A stretch of DNA of 7,306 bases from Moorena producens 3L. GTDB taxonomy: Bacteria > Cyanobacteriota > Cyanobacteriia > Cyanobacteriales > Coleofasciculaceae. Within the stretch, counting starts at the first letter, position 1; each line of letters begins with the position of its first letter. A program made the translations under genes and the position numbers. The stretch covers positions 1,736 to 9,041 of the forward strand of contig NZ_GL890888.1 of the NCBI RefSeq assembly GCF_000211815.1, given 5' to 3'. This document shows positions 1 to 5,540 of the stretch, in pieces. The notes beneath the pieces were generated by a model, which saw nothing but the letters and a program-made list of their open reading frames with translations, made no database searches and was not told where the DNA came from.

Positions 1-8
1 AGCCTTTA

Positions 9-212
9 CTATTGCGTCAAGCGCGTCATAACCTTATTGGACCGTTCCACAAACGCCTTCATGCCTTCGGCATCAAAGCCTTTCTGAGCCATCAGTGCCA
101 GGTCATAGACATGCTGACAAATCATGCTAGCCAATTCCGCTGAGGGAGACTGACCGCCACTCTGAATAATACTGCCTTGACTGAGGTTGACTAGATTCTG
201 AATCAGTGGGTG
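9..212 (-). pseudogene. htpG: Out-of-frame 3' end of htpG (67-codon C-terminal tail)
   Basis: Reading the minus strand from 212 gives HPLIQNLVNLSQGSIIQ and continues to a TAG stop at 9-11, ending NKVMTRLTQ, 67 residues in all. This reads like the end of a cyanobacterial HtpG. It joins the upstream frame if one base is restored in the short ACC-triplet run at about 208-218. For example, AAT ACC AC CAC CCA becomes AAT ACC AAC CAC CCA, giving NTNHPL. The restored protein would be 665 residues, about the normal length of the family. There is no start codon or ribosome binding site of its own, so I treat it as the detached end of htpG, not as a separate gene. Confidence 0.85.
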
Positions 213-2005
213 GTGGTATTGACCACTAAAATATGTTCCTCTGGAAACTGCACCGACTCCTGCTGCATCATGGCAGTCATTTCCTGTAGACGGCGCATGG
301 CTTCCGGCAACAATACCATTGCCGGTGGGGTGCCTTGGGGGTCATCAGACTTCAGGGCTTGAGTCCGGACATTAACCTTAGGCTTATTAATCGCTTGCTC
401 AAACAGTTCCTTAATCAGGTCAGAACGGGTTTTGTTGGTCTTCGGGTCAACAATCTCTTTTTCCTGCTCCTTATCAACAAGGGTATCATCCAAGTCTGAA
501 TCCACCCGAGAGAACTTAGCCTCTGTATATTCCCGTTCCAAGAAGCTAATGTAGTGGGTGTCGATAAAGGAGTCCATAAATAGGACTTCTAACCCTTGAT
601 TTTTGTGCAGTTCTACATAAGTGGCTTGGCTAGCCTCATCAGTGCAATAGAATACCCGATTTTCGTGATTTTCTTTATTGCGCTCTAGATACTCTTTGAT
701 GGTGGTGTAGGGTTGAGAAGAGGAAGACTTGTCCTGTTCGGTGCCCTCATCCGGGGTGACATCCTCCCAAGCATCCCCATCTTGGGATTGCACTTCTACC
801 TTAGGGGTGTCAGTGCTTGGAGCTTCCGAACTTTCCACCGGTTGATAGGTGGTGCGGAAGATCACAATATCTTCTACTTGTTTCTTAAACTTATCGCTAT
901 TGAGGCAGCCAAACTTAACAAATGTACCCACATCTTGCCAAGAACGGATGTACTCATCCCGCTCATCCTGGTACTGTTGCTTTAAGCGATCGCCAACTTT
1001 TTTAGCAATAAAGTCACCAATCCGAGCCACTGTCCGGTCTTTGGTCAGAGCAGAACGGGAAACATTCAGGGGAATATCAGGGCTATCAATCACCCCTCGC
1101 AGTGGCATTAGGAAGTTAGGAATTACTTCTTCACAGTTGTCACTGACAAACACTTGATTACAGAAAAGCTTGATTTGCCCCTTAGTCACATCCACGTCTG
1201 GCTTCAGTTTAGGGAAATAGAGAATGCCATCAAGCAAGAAAGGATAATCTGTGTTTAGATGTACCCACAGCAAGGGTTCATCTTGGAACGGGTAAAGATA
1301 GCGATAGAACTCCAGATAGTCTTCTTTGGTCAGGTCTCTTGAGGATTTCTTCCACAGTGCCTCATGCTTGTTGATCACCTCATCTTCCAGCTTGATGGGC
1401 ACTGCCATGAAATCACAGTAGGACTTCACTAGCTGACGAATCCGTGAGGGTTCTAAGTACTCCTGTTCCTCCTCTTGCATGGTGAGGGTAACAGTAGTAC
1501 CCCGTTCCGTCCGCTCTGAATCCGATAGTTCAAAGGCTGGAGAACCATCACAGCTCCAATGAACGGCTGTTTCCCCTGATTTATAAGAGAGGGTATCAAT
1601 TTCTACCTTCTGAGCCACCATGAAAGCAGAGTAGAAACCCAATCCGAAGTGACCGATAATCTGTTGGTCAGCTTGCTTTTGGTACTGCTGGATAAATTCT
1701 TCAGCGCTAGAAAAAGCAACTTGATTAATATACTTTTTCACCTCATCGGCAGTCATCCCAATGCCGTTATCCGAGATGGAGAGAGTTTTTTTATCCTTAT
1801 CAATGGTAATTTTAATTTCCGGGTCTCCCACATCCCCGTCAATCTCCCCAGAATAAGAGACCATCTTCAACTTCTGGATGGCATCCACTGAATTGGAGAT
1901 CAGCTCCCGCAAGAAGATTTCGTGATCGGTGTAGAGAGACTTCTTGATAATCGGGAAGATATTCTCAGTATGAATCGTGATTGTGCCTTGTTCCAGTACA
2001 GTCAT
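203..2005 (-). CDS. htpG: HtpG, Hsp90-family ATP-dependent chaperone (C-terminus altered by frameshift)
   Basis: Cytosolic Hsp90 homologue, a dimeric ATP-driven chaperone for protein folding and stress tolerance. The GHKL ATPase domain is clear: ELISNSVDA (residues 34-42, Mg/ATP-binding Asn), DNGIGM (79-84) and GHFGLGFYSAF (118-128). The middle domain has PLNVSRSAL (312-320), whose Arg corresponds to the catalytic arginine of Hsp90s. Residues about 389-432 form an acidic, Ser-rich stretch that looks like a lineage insertion. The start at 2005 is supported by a GGAGGT Shine-Dalgarno sequence 11 nt upstream. The frame closes at 203 after 600 residues ending VVNTTTH. The family C-terminus continues in another frame down to position 9, so the gene is about 66 residues short. 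The lost part belongs to the C-terminal dimerisation domain, so the product as written would probably be impaired. A sequencing or assembly error is equally possible. The identification is very secure; the 3' end is not. Confidence 0.95.
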   Translation of the reverse strand: MTVLEQGTITIHTENIFPIIKKSLYTDHEIFLRELISNSVDAIQKLKMVSYSGEIDGDVGDPEIKITIDKDKKTLSISDNGIGMTADEVKKYINQVAFSSAEEFIQQYQKQADQQIIGHFGLGFYSAFMVAQKVEIDTLSYKSGETAVHWSCDGSPAFELSDSERTERGTTVTLTMQEEEQEYLEPSRIRQLVKSYCDFMAVPIKLEDEVINKHEALWKKSSRDLTKEDYLEFYRYLYPFQDEPLLWVHLNTDYPFLLDGILYFPKLKPDVDVTKGQIKLFCNQVFVSDNCEEVIPNFLMPLRGVIDSPDIPLNVSRSALTKDRTVARIGDFIAKKVGDRLKQQYQDERDEYIRSWQDVGTFVKFGCLNSDKFKKQVEDIVIFRTTYQPVESSEAPSTDTPKVEVQSQDGDAWEDVTPDEGTEQDKSSSSQPYTTIKEYLERNKENHENRVFYCTDEASQATYVELHKNQGLEVLFMDSFIDTHYISFLEREYTEAKFSRVDSDLDDTLVDKEQEKEIVDPKTNKTRSDLIKELFEQAINKPKVNVRTQALKSDDPQGTPPAMVLLPEAMRRLQEMTAMMQQESVQFPEEHILVVNTTTH

Positions 2006-2016
2006 CAGTTCTTCGC

Positions 2017-2022
2017 ACCTCC
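2017..2022 (-). promoter_or_regulatory. Shine-Dalgarno of htpG
   Basis: The minus strand reads GGAGGT followed by 11 nt and then the ATG of htpG. It lies entirely in the 19-nt gap between the isrB stop codon and htpG, so it is either the original htpG site or part of the right end of the ISC element. Confidence 0.75.
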
Positions 2023-2024
2023 AA

Positions 2025-3125
2025 TTAGTTGTTTACAAGTAAGCCCGTTGAACGTTTTAGGAGTCGGACTTTTCGGGCAGTAAATTGTCCTATCCGTTTC
2101 CAATTGATATCGCTAACGGAAACCTGTTTTGCTGTCTCGCCACTCACCCAACCATGGGTTATCTTTCCGGCTTTAACAGCTTCAACGTAGTCTCCTTTAC
2201 GAAAACCATGACTAGTAGTGGTTCCTCCGTATTTACGCCGCTTTCCACATGCACGAAAATTCAACAGGTGTAATTGACGACGACTTATAGGAGCACGTCT
2301 AATAACAGAAAACAAAGCGTTAGTTATATTGCAGTTTTCTGGGATACTCAATTTACCTTTACTGTGATAGTAATTCTTGCGCCGCAAGAAATGAGTAGCA
2401 GCTAAAGCTATTCCATCTATTGCATGAGTGTTGACTGTCTGCCGACTTTTGTCGGTTTTGTCTTTGACCAGTCCTAGAGCTTCCCTTTTTAGAGCAGTCT
2501 CCCAGCCTTGTTTTTGAGTGACTGGAGCTATTTTTTCTAGCTGAGATATTGACCAATATTGGCCTACCATGACAGGAGAAAAACCTTTGTCTCCTCTAGC
2601 CTTTACTACCTCATAGACAATAGCTTTTACTGGGTATAAAAGGCTAAGCTCTTTGGCCACCCTTTGCTCTAACTTGCGATTTGCTCGAATTGAAGGAGGT
2701 ACCTTTTTGTTTACTCTGTTTGAGAATCGCTTTTGTCTATGAGACCTTTGAGAGTAAGGTACCCTGCGATCTATTCGACGACTTCTGCGAGTTTTTTCGG
2801 CGAAGCCGACGCTACGCGAACGCATCATTCGTCTAGTATCCATGCGTTCGCGAACCTTCTTGTATGGCAAAACTAAATGTCCCGTCCAAAGAGTGGCTTT
2901 GTTTGACTGAACAGCAATGCCAGAAAACATCTTTCCAGGGTCAATCCCAATAGCAATATCCTGAGTTTGTTCCTCAGATGGTTGGTTAACTAACTGAACA
3001 GCAAAAACATTTAGATCGTTTTGGTAAATAACAGCTAAACCTTGATTAAGCCAACGTCGAGCACGAGATGCTTTTGTAGGCATCAATGGTCTTCCATCAG
3101 GTGAAATAACTGGAACTCGTAACAT
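2025..3125 (-). CDS. isrB: IsrB: HNH-less IscB-family RuvC nuclease of an ISC-type element
   Basis: A 366-residue protein of the IscB/IsrB group, the ancestors of Cas9. It opens with the PLMP domain (SPDGRPLMPTKASRARRWL, residues 8-26). RuvC-I is IGIDPG with Asp62. An Arg-rich bridge region (about 95-140) follows, then RuvC-II IVYEVV with Glu172 and RuvC-III NTHAIDG with His234 and Asp237. No Cys/His/Asn HNH module lies between RuvC-II and RuvC-III, and the length of about 350-370 aa fits IsrB, not IscB. Characterised IsrB proteins are omega-RNA-guided nickases; activity here is inferred. An upstream GTG at 3140 is in frame, but the ATG at 3125 has GAGG 9 nt upstream and begins MLRVPVISPDG as in relatives, so I prefer it. 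Residues about 101-110 (RSRSVGFAE) look like an in-frame dispersed repeat. No TnpA transposase is nearby. Confidence 0.86.
   Translation of the reverse strand: MLRVPVISPDGRPLMPTKASRARRWLNQGLAVIYQNDLNVFAVQLVNQPSEEQTQDIAIGIDPGKMFSGIAVQSNKATLWTGHLVLPYKKVRERMDTRRMMRSRSVGFAEKTRRSRRIDRRVPYSQRSHRQKRFSNRVNKKVPPSIRANRKLEQRVAKELSLLYPVKAIVYEVVKARGDKGFSPVMVGQYWSISQLEKIAPVTQKQGWETALKREALGLVKDKTDKSRQTVNTHAIDGIALAATHFLRRKNYYHSKGKLSIPENCNITNALFSVIRRAPISRRQLHLLNFRACGKRRKYGGTTTSHGFRKGDYVEAVKAGKITHGWVSGETAKQVSVSDINWKRIGQFTARKVRLLKRSTGLLVNN
2796..2823. repeat. Dispersed palindromic repeat inside isrB
   Basis: This stretch has a perfect TCGGC-GAA-GCCGA hairpin (2797-2809) followed by ACGCTACGCGAACGC (2809-2823). 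The latter differs by one base from the ACGCTACGCGATCGC motif found at 4133-4147, 6834-6848 and 6925-6939. It is in frame with isrB and encodes RSRSVGFAE in the bridge-helix region. Confidence 0.65.
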
Positions 3126-3134
3126 GGTGATAAA

Positions 3135-3138
3135 CCTC
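3135..3138 (-). promoter_or_regulatory. Shine-Dalgarno deciding the isrB start
   Basis: GAGG on the minus strand lies 9 nt before the ATG at 3125-3123. The alternative GTG start (3140-3138) overlaps this motif and has no purine-rich site of its own, which argues for the ATG. Confidence 0.6.
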
Positions 3139-3319
3139 ACGAGAAAAGTATTTGGGCACTTGACCCGTCCCCTGGACCACCGAATTTAAGATGTCCTGTC
3201 TAACAGCGACTGACAACACAGTCTTGAAGAGACTTGAACTGGGGAAGCATCCAAGCGTTCGTTCCAAAATTCGGCTCAAATGGTCTAGTCAAACACGCAT
3301 AATTGGTTGTTTATGCAAG

Positions 3320-3342
3320 CCCCATCCCTCAACAGGGTGGGG
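3320..3342 (-). repeat. Strong hairpin at the 5' end of the omega-RNA
   Basis: On the minus strand CCCCACCCT-GTTG-AGGGATGGGG folds into ten pairs with a single C-A mismatch. It is the most stable hairpin of the leader and probably marks the start of the RNA scaffold; sequence 5' of it would be guide. Confidence 0.65.
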
Positions 3343-3360
3343 TTATTGACTGGTATAGCT

Positions 3361-3376
3361 ACATTTATATGAATGT
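3361..3376. repeat. 16-bp imperfect palindrome next to the ISC left end
   Basis: ACATTTATATGAATGT is an inverted repeat with one mismatched pair, about 10-20 nt outside the presumed left end of the isrB element. It may be part of the guide-encoding flank, a promoter or operator of the interrupted htpG upstream region, or chance. Confidence 0.4.
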
Positions 3377-3515
3377 CCCTTTAACGATTCTGAGGGATTA
3401 TTTTTGATACGACATATGGGGTTGTCCACCGATAGGGATTCGGATTTCCGTATCTTGAGGAAGACTAGTGAAGTTGTAAGCCTATGCGCGAAGCGCACGG
3501 GTGCGCGTTCAACGT

Positions 3516-3555
<40 letters not shown>

Positions 3556-3633
3556 TATTTTATTCAACAGCTGTTCGGTTTAGTGTGGCTTTTCGCCTTT
3601 AGCTGTTCCGTGTAGCATGCCCCTAGCCCATAG

Positions 3634-3689
3634 GCTGATCGCTGATAGGTGAACGCGATCGCACCTCAAGTAGCGCTAATCGCTGATAG
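3634..3689. repeat. Direct repeat GCTRATCGCTGATAG flanking a HIP1 palindrome
   Basis: GCTGATCGCTGATAG (3634-3648) recurs as GCTAATCGCTGATAG (3675-3689) with one mismatch. Between them, AGGTG and CACCT arms enclose a sequence containing the HIP1 octamer GCGATCGC (3655-3662). Confidence 0.7.
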
Positions 3690-3708
3690 TTTAATTATTG
3701 AAAATCCA

Positions 3709-3990
3709 CTAGTCATCAATATCCAGGCTAGCATATTGAGCGAAATCACCTAAATATTTTCCTTGACCTTCTGCTGCTTGCTGGATACCCCGTTTCACCT
3801 GCGCCAGGGTTTCGGGATTTTGCCATAACCACTGTTCTTCTTCTGGAATTGGGTCGAGTAGGATTTGTCCTGTATCGTTAATCAATACTCGGTAGACTTT
3901 TGCCTTAGCTTGCGGTCCTAATTTTAAACAAAATTGGTCATCAATTTGGGCAGCATTCTCAATTACCTGGAAGTTTTGGTTAAGAATCAT
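3709..3990 (-). CDS. Small antitoxin-like cyanobacterial hypothetical protein (93 aa)
   Basis: An acidic, soluble protein without membrane segments. The middle has short alternating hydrophobic stretches (VYRVLI, GQILLDPI, residues about 32-48), followed by a helical tail with LWQNPETLAQVKRGIQQA (about 55-72) and an acidic end. The pattern of a W-x-NPE-x-LA-x-V-x-xG helix followed by GxYLG-x-FAQY resembles cyanobacterial type II antitoxin C-termini, which usually sit beside a RelE/HigB or PIN toxin. That is a recollection of family pattern, not a proven match. No toxin frame is visible on either side: downstream is repeat DNA and upstream is a CTAG-rich stretch. It may be an orphan antitoxin or remnant. 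The start at 3990 has only a weak purine site (AGG about 11 nt upstream). Function is unknown. Confidence 0.6.
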   Translation of the reverse strand: MILNQNFQVIENAAQIDDQFCLKLGPQAKAKVYRVLINDTGQILLDPIPEEEQWLWQNPETLAQVKRGIQQAAEGQGKYLGDFAQYASLDIDD

Positions 3991-4040
3991 TTTTACTAGC
4001 CTATTAGCTAGCTAGATATATACACTAGTTTAGTCTAGTC
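3991..4040 (-). promoter_or_regulatory. CTAG-rich, AT-rich leader of the small antitoxin-like gene
   Basis: Five CTAG tetranucleotides (3996, 4008, 4012, 4025, 4035) fall within 43 bp around a TATATA box-like sequence, just upstream of the 93-aa gene. Clustered short palindromes in front of an antitoxin-like gene would suit autoregulation, but no defined promoter hexamer pair is convincing. Confidence 0.3.
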
Positions 4041-4069
4041 TGGTGAATAAGCCCACTTGTCTTGAGTGC

Positions 4070-4147
4070 GATTGACCACAGGTCACGCTACGGGATTGAC
4101 CACAGGTCACGCTACGGGATTGACCACAGGTCACGCTACGCGATCGC
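4070..4147. repeat. 24-bp tandem repeat (3 units) ending in a HIP1-containing motif
   Basis: Three consecutive 24-bp units (4070-4093, 4094-4117, 4118-4141) are identical except for the last base of the third. Each contains the palindrome GACC-ACA-GGTC followed by ACGCTACG. The third unit runs into ACGCTACGCGATCGC. It lies 34 nt beyond the sulfotransferase stop codon. A related single copy occurs at 6909-6940. A plus-strand frame through it (4066-4269) just translates the repeat and overlaps the sulfotransferase, so it is not a gene. Confidence 0.9.
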
Positions 4148-4180
4148 TACACACCCCACACCTGATAACCCACAACAGCT

Positions 4181-5161
4181 TCAGGGTTTATACTGGTAAA
4201 AATCCGATAAATGTTCCTCCATTTGGTGATTCAGATAATCAATATCTTCGTTATTTAAATATTCAGTAAATCCTCCAACTTTTCCTTTACGAGTTTTGTA
4301 AGACTCTTGATCTTGCTGGTCAGTTGGTGTCAAACGATCCGATTTAAATGTCCGGTTTTTTTCCATCTGGCGCATATTCTTAAACGAGGCAAAGTTGACA
4401 GCTTCTTCAATTACTTCATCCTGAACTGATTTAACTCCTAAAAACTCTAAAACCCGCCTCAGTTCTTTTTGGGTATTTGTTTTGATATCTTCATAACGCA
4501 CCAACAAAAAATCTTTCGGGAGATGGCGATTAGCTTCCCATATATTGTAATAGCTAATTAAAGTATCAAAGCTCCCCACTGACTCATGGATGAAGCTATG
4601 CAAATCCCCTTCATAGGGTTTAATTCGTTCAGCATACTGCTTCAGAGAGTCTACTTGCTGCATGATGTGGGCATAGTGTCCCACCCGTTTAGTATGTTCA
4701 AAATAGATAGATACTACTACATCCCTAGGGTCTCGGACTAATAAAATTACTTTAGCATTTTTATAGTTGGCTTTACTTTGAACAAGTTCATCATGCTTTT
4801 TCCATTCTGGTTCATCATCATGAATAACTCGAATTTTTGGGACATCAGGGTGCAATGGCGCTAAGGTTTCCAACTCCAAAATTCTCTCCATAATTTTGGG
4901 GTCAGTTAGCTCTAAGTGCTTTTCTAGTGCCCGTCCAATCATCAATCTGAGCCAAGTTCGTCCAGATTTAGGAAATGAAATCAGATAGGCATCTACTGAC
5001 CGTTGATCATACCAACGCACTAGACTAGTTATTAGAGGCTTTTGAGCCATTCGTCCTAGGAATGTTCCTAGTTTTCGTCTTCCTTCTGGTGGTAGTTTGC
5101 TCTTGACAAAAGACCAAGCACCAACAAGGATTGATCGCACTAAAATCGCGTTAAGTATCAT
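4181..5161 (-). CDS. PAPS-dependent sulfotransferase family protein
   Basis: A 326-residue protein with the hallmarks of the Sulfotransfer_1 fold, transferring sulfate from PAPS to a hydroxyl or amine acceptor. The 5'-phosphosulfate-binding loop is ISFPKSGRTWLR (61-72). The 3'-phosphate site is LVRDPRDVVVS (141-151), with VRYEDI at 221-226. The late PAPS-binding motif is RKGKVGGF (291-298). His114 in VIHDDEP is placed like the catalytic base of cytosolic sulfotransferases. The N-terminal 55 residues are basic with a short hydrophobic start (ILNAILVRSILVGAW), which could be a membrane-associating helix but is not a classical signal peptide. There is no strong Shine-Dalgarno before the ATG. A GGGAGTC heptamer array lies 38-65 nt upstream. 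It is divergent from the glycosyltransferase; the acceptor is unknown, with a glycan or glycoside the plausible guess. Confidence 0.9.
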   Translation of the reverse strand: MILNAILVRSILVGAWSFVKSKLPPEGRRKLGTFLGRMAQKPLITSLVRWYDQRSVDAYLISFPKSGRTWLRLMIGRALEKHLELTDPKIMERILELETLAPLHPDVPKIRVIHDDEPEWKKHDELVQSKANYKNAKVILLVRDPRDVVVSIYFEHTKRVGHYAHIMQQVDSLKQYAERIKPYEGDLHSFIHESVGSFDTLISYYNIWEANRHLPKDFLLVRYEDIKTNTQKELRRVLEFLGVKSVQDEVIEEAVNFASFKNMRQMEKNRTFKSDRLTPTDQQDQESYKTRKGKVGGFTEYLNNEDIDYLNHQMEEHLSDFYQYKP

Positions 5162-5198
5162 AATTATTTTAGAGAGATTTAGTTGACAAAATGGAACA

Positions 5199-5226
5199 GG
5201 AAGTCGGGAGTCGGGAGTCGGGAGTC
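5199..5226. repeat. Tandem heptamer array, 3 x GGGAGTC
   Basis: Three perfect GGGAGTC units (5206-5226) preceded by one degenerate unit GGAAGTC (5199-5205). It lies in the leader of the minus-strand sulfotransferase gene, whose sense strand reads GACTCCC. Confidence 0.92.
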
Positions 5227-5434
5227 GGTTATATTAGGAAAAATATCGATTTTTTTGGTGTTTTTTTTATCAATCATAATTTCAATGGTTATGGACTTGA
5301 TTAACTCTTGCCTCTAGCATGCCTCTTGCCTTTATTTTTGCTTTCCCTTAATTAACTTGCCACAATGAATTCACTTGGAATAGGATATTGTAATTAGCAG
5401 CTAACCAGATAGATTAACAAAGTTTTTTATTCCC

Positions 5435-5483
5435 GATTCCCGATTCCCGATTCCCGATTCCCGATTCCCGATTCCCGATTCCC
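5435..5483. repeat. Tandem heptamer array, 7 x GATTCCC
   Basis: Seven perfect GATTCCC units, with a partial TTCCC before (5430-5434) and a decayed TGTTCCC after. It ends 57 nt before the glycosyltransferase start. Its complement GGGAATC differs by one base from the GGGAGTC unit of the neighbouring array, so the two arrays are inverted relatives. Confidence 0.93.
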
Positions 5484-5540
5484 TGTTCCCTGAGCTATAC
5501 CATTTAACTATATACCGAGAATAAATCAATCCGCAATACC

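Larger units (their letters stand above)
2006..3350 (-). mobile_element. Non-autonomous ISC-type element (omega-RNA plus isrB) abutting htpG
   Basis: Structured leader and isrB form the standard ISC unit, without a tyrosine transposase, so movement would need TnpA in trans. Both ends are estimates. The left end is placed before the first omega-RNA hairpin. The right end lies somewhere between the isrB stop (2025) and the htpG ATG (2003-2005). No target-site duplication is expected for this type and none was seen. If the right end is at 2006, the flanking tetranucleotide is ATGA, matching the NTGA-type target-adjacent motif known for IsrB and overlapping the htpG start codon. Confidence 0.6.
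3126..3350 (-). ncRNA. HEARO-type / omega-RNA leader of isrB
   Basis: The roughly 225 nt directly upstream of isrB, on the same strand, are non-coding and rich in short hairpins. They include a 10-bp stem with one C-A mismatch and a GTTG loop (3342-3320), a 6-bp GCATAA/TTATGC stem (3316-3297), an AGTCT/AGACT stem (3234-3220) and a CTGT/ACAG stem (3206-3196). Position, length and the adjoining IsrB match the HEARO RNA, later recognised as the omega-RNA of IscB/IsrB, in which the guide is the 5' part taken from sequence just outside the left end. The 5' boundary is my estimate from where the structured part begins. A minus-strand reading frame at 3279-3097 overlaps it and is probably spurious. 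Confidence 0.75.
5162..5540. other. Divergent intergenic region between sulfotransferase and glycosyltransferase
   Basis: 379 bp without a credible gene. It holds two opposed heptamer arrays (5199-5226 and 5435-5483) and between them 208 bp of AT-rich DNA with long T runs near 5250-5270. It must contain the promoters for both divergent genes, but I see no hexamer pair good enough to name. Confidence 0.7.

Noticed and set aside
203..218. Programmed -1 frameshift in htpG
   Set aside because: The site (ACC ACC ACC CAC TGA) has no slippery heptamer, and programmed shifting is not known to me for htpG; a one-base indel explains it more simply.
713..1891. Plus-strand open frames across htpG (713-985, 849-1157, 1649-1891)
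   Set aside because: They are antisense to a strongly conserved gene, have no family-like motifs and no ribosome binding sites.
2085..2556. Small frames inside isrB on both strands
   Set aside because: Shadows of the isrB coding frame, which has clear RuvC motifs.
2420..2600. HNH domain within the IscB-like protein
   Set aside because: Between RuvC-II and RuvC-III there is no Cys pair or His-Asn-His pattern, only about 55 residues, so IsrB is preferred over IscB.
3097..3279. Minus-strand 60-aa frame upstream of isrB
   Set aside because: It lies in the structured leader RNA and runs into the isrB start in another frame; no protein-like composition.
4070..4141. CRISPR array
   Set aside because: Units are directly adjacent with no spacers; the heptamer arrays likewise have no spacers.
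4066..4269. Plus-strand 67-aa frame with repeated LTTGHATG
   Set aside because: It is a translation of the 24-bp tandem repeat followed by antisense of the sulfotransferase 3' end.
5183..5230. TTGACA at 5183 as a plus-strand promoter
   Set aside because: No -10 element at the right spacing; the following sequence is the heptamer array, and no gene starts nearby on this strand.
5227..5434. Homology between the interiors of the two heptamer-array pairs
   Set aside because: Apart from a shared AGCTAACCA and general AT richness, I see no alignable similarity to 6750-6954; only the lengths agree.
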